A stretch of 64,000 bases of DNA from Chondrus crispus. Its lineage: Eukaryota > Rhodophyta > Florideophyceae > Gigartinales > Gigartinaceae. Position 1 is the first letter of the stretch. Each line of letters starts with the position of its first letter. The stretch is from the NCBI RefSeq assembly GCF_000350225.1, contig NW_005179037.1:144887-208886 (forward strand), read 5' to 3'. Shown in pieces: positions 61,338 through 64,000 of the stretch. A program made the position numbers and the translations under genes. A model generated the notes under the pieces. The model worked only from the letters and a program-made list of their open reading frames with translations, made no database searches and was not told the DNA's origin.

Positions 61338-62385
61338 TGTAGTGCAATGTGCCTGGCAGGCCGCGAACACAGTCCGACGGTCAAACAAAAAGACGAAAAA
61401 CAACAGCAACAACAACAACTGCCGATGGCACGCGCTACAAAGCGTTCGAGACTCCCTTTCCCCTTGTGTGGGCTTGCGGCCCACGGTAGCTCAACTCTGA
61501 CGGGGGGGGTAAGGAAAGATACCCGGCCCGGGAGGAAAATGGTGGTAGAGACTTGTGAAGACTTGAGCGCTCGGCGAGTGCGGGTTGGGCTTGTCTACGA
61601 GAATGTAACCGCGGTTCGCTGGGTTGTAAGGCCAATGCTCAACGAGCGTCTTCAGCACCTTGGGTATAATTCAAGGTCTTCGACGGGGGCTTGCTCAGCA
61701 CTACCCGACGGGATCGTAATTGTGTAGCAGCGCTACTACCGACGTGTTGCCCGATGGCTAAAAACGCCCTCACCAGCGCGATCGCAATCGCGGTAGGTGG
61801 TACCAACTCTGTCTTATACAGTAAGACCTTCGACGGAGGCGTCGTTGCAACAGCGTTCTGACGGAACTTGAAACAGTAGCAGCGCTACACGACGTGTTGC
61901 CCGATGGCTAAAACACCTACACCGGATCGGTCGCAACCGACTCCGATGGAACCAACACAATTAAGGGAAAGATAGAAATAGAAGTAGAAAAGAATAGGGA
62001 AATAAAGGAAAAAGAAAAAAGGGAACCCCCGAGCGCAAAGGATGCCGTAGGCTTAGGTAAAAGGGAGCGTCTTGGTAGAGACGGACTTCGACCAAGGCGA
62101 CATTCAACTCTGGCAACTCGGTTTACCTTTACTGACTTGGTCGTCAGAGGGCTAAGGTATATATCGCCCCGCCGGAGCCAGTACAGTAGCTCGCGGCGTT
62201 AGATCCTAGATCTAATCTAGTGTCAGCAAACTTAATGCCAACTAATTAACTAAATAAAATAAAATAATTAAAAATTAAAACTGTGCAATTATTCACACGT
62301 GTGTCCCCCAAAACCCGGACTACTTTTCATATCCAAATATTTTCCTTTCTTTTCACCCCCTTTTTCAGGTGCGTATTGCACTACA
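61338..62385. repeat. LTR G
   Basis: 1048 bp, TGTAGTGCAATG ... ATTGCACTACA, close to solo LTR G'. Flanks differ (GGCCA left, TATTC right), so it is not a solo LTR; it is probably one LTR of an element running past the window end. Orientation is not established. Confidence 0.85.
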
Positions 62386-62492
62386 TATTCCCCTTCTGAG
62401 CGTCCTTGCACATCGGCTACACTCCTTGATCTCCAACTCCTTCTTCTCTTTTCGACTCCCTACTTTTCCATTCCTGACCGACGGTCTCCGCA

Positions 62493-63245
62493 TGAGCAAG
62501 GACAAGACGAATCCCACGTGTCCTCCACCTCCTGAGCTCGCGGGCGAAAATACTGCCCGTCGGCGCACCGGTGTCGGCTTTGCGAACAAGTCTCGCGCTT
62601 CCGTCGACCTCCCTCCTATACCCCGACGCCCCCCCTGATTCGGACGTCTCCGACCCGGCCTTTCATCCAGGTTATCATCCCTCTTGGGTAGCCCGCCACT
62701 ACCCCTCGCTCGAAGAGCTACAGGACAAAATCATGCACGAACATCCTTCCTTATTTGCCTCGGCCCAGTGATTCTCCTCCGTGGGTATTCGCGACGTTTC
62801 CAAAATCGAACACCAATTCGCCGACGACGCGGGTATGCTTCCCGGTAATCTCCCGGTGCTCGCCATCCGCTCCTTCGACTGGCGAACCCGTATAGCAGTT
62901 CCGACTTCCATCCTACGTCATCCTCCCCCACGGGGCCGTCCCACTCTCTCCATGCGATTTATGGAGGCCGTATTCGCTCGGTTTGCCATCTCCATTTCCG
63001 ACACCCTCGTACCCTCGGCAGGCCACACCGAAACATTATCGGTGAGGGAAGTAATATCTCCCCCCCTGTCTCCAACAATTTCCAAAAATACCCACGACGT
63101 CACGAGCGTATACTGTGCCTTACTCCGTGCTCACGGTGTTGAGGGAGAGGCTCTGCAAGGAGCCTCGATTGACGACCTGCGAGTTTTGGCTCGCCTCGTG
63201 TCATCACTTCCAAAGGGTAAATCCTTTGGCAACCCTCCCGTCTGA
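62493..63245 (+). pseudogene. Unrecognised ORF inside element G
   Basis: Begins MSKDKTNPTCPPPPELAG (62493), shifts frame near 62625, continues PDSDVSDPAFHPGYHPSW, SLEELQDKIMHEHPSLF, meets a TGA at 62769, and continues SKIEHQFADDAGMLPG, SMRFMEAVFARFAISISD, LLRAHGVEGEALQGASIDDL, LARLVSSLPKG to the stop at 63245. I do not recognise it. By position it is either the gag of G (if G is on the plus strand) or an antisense ORF like that of B and D (if on the minus strand). No zinc knuckle or enzymatic motif is visible. Confidence 0.45.
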
Positions 63246-64000
63246 GCTGACGGGTGCGACACTTCCTTCGTGATAGCTTGTCGCATCTCTATCCTGCCTG
63301 CGTGACGCTGAATTTGCGACCTCGTCATGTCGCCTTTGATCCGTAAACTGAATTTCCCTGCGTGATCCTTCGTCCCTTCGTTTCCTCCTCTTTTTCTCAT
63401 TGATACCCACCCCGTCATAATCACGGTGGCACCCTTGTACCTCCTTTCTCCTTCTCTTCACTTCGCTACTTCCTCCTCTTTTTCTCTCTTTTTTTTCTCT
63501 TTGTATACGCCCCGTCGCCGCGGTCGTATCTTCCTCTTTCCACTTTCCTTCTCTTTTCCTCGTTACATTTCCCTCCTCTTTTTTTTGTTGGCGTACCGTC
63601 ACCGCTGTCGCGTTCCTCTTTCCCGATGGTGCCGATCTCCCCTCTTATTGATAATCTGTTTTTCTCCTCCCTTGAGTTGCCCCAAGGGGTCCAACAAATG
63701 ACAGCGATCAGGACCCAAACTTGTCCCTCCATGCGCGTTCTTCTCCGCACACATGTCGCCCATTCGACCAATACGCAGAGGCTACCCAGGCTCTCACATA
63801 TCCTCTCCCATCCTTTTGAGCTTGCTATAGCTATGTGGCGCCTCTAAAATAGAAAACGTTGTGTGGAGCTTCTTCAGTCTCCCTCAAATACTCTCAACGA
63901 GACCGGGTACGCGTTCGTCTGCAGTATGACACAGAATGTTGCGCCCCTGTGATTGAAACAATCGTGAGTGATAAAATTTCTCCTCGTTGTACTTGGTCTC
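63246..64000. other. Pyrimidine-rich interior of element G
   Basis: 63430-63640 is strongly C/T-rich on the plus strand (long CTTTCTCC-type runs). No gene supported to the window end. Confidence 0.5.

Noticed and set aside
61338..62385. Second solo LTR of family G
   Set aside because: Flanking pentamers GGCCA and TATTC do not match, unlike the clean ATCGT of G'.

Overview
The window is eukaryotic nuclear DNA made almost entirely of transposable elements. There are no bacterial-style operons. One gene has introns with GT/AG borders (10453-11724), there is an endoplasmic-reticulum glucosidase relic, and the rest is Ty3/Gypsy chromodomain retrotransposons and pogo-type DNA transposons. The retroelements are very GC-rich and the older host-like DNA (4563-12592) is closer to balanced. 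I cannot name the species; a TE-rich alga, other protist or fungus would fit.

Layout. 1-4562: minus-strand LTR retrotransposon A', cut by the window edge. 4563-12592: an older stretch with a transposase scrap, an LTR relic, a tRNA-derived-looking repeat, a GH63 glucosidase I pseudogene, a small TIR element, a bacterial-type xylulokinase pseudogene, and an apparently intact two-finger C2H2 zinc-finger gene with two introns. 12593-45341: a pogo-type DNA transposon whose transposase is split by a three-level nest. Retrotransposon A (13925-44649, TSD CGGGA) sits just after the third catalytic Asp of the transposase. Inside A's 3' LTR sit retrotransposon B (23511-35862, TSD TAACC, intact gag and a 1526-codon pol) and the internally deleted element C (35958-44554, TSD ATCGG). 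With B, C and their duplicated target sites removed, A's 3' LTR is exactly as long as its 5' LTR (672 bp). 45370-45989: an inverted-repeat element. 46077-61337: a degraded, apparently chimeric B-like element on the minus strand (LTR D, antisense-type ORF, hairpin repeats, pol E, gag E, LTR E), itself hit by solo LTR G' (50428-51471) and solo LTR F (58186-58825). 61338-64000: LTR of a further family (G) and the start of its interior.

The most notable system is the B/C/D/E superfamily. Between pol and the 3' LTR these elements carry an extra module: a roughly 750-residue ORF on the strand opposite to gag-pol, with no recognised function, present in three diverged copies. The module lies between two copies of a hairpin plus polypurine tract, and next to pol it has an array of perfect GC-rich hairpins that reaches about 18 units in C. 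The LTRs share a long hairpin whose 9-bp stem changes sequence between five subfamilies while staying base-paired. Gag and pol look linked by -1 frameshifting ahead of a nested stem-loop. B looks able to supply proteins; C, with nearly identical LTRs but almost no pol, looks like a non-autonomous passenger.
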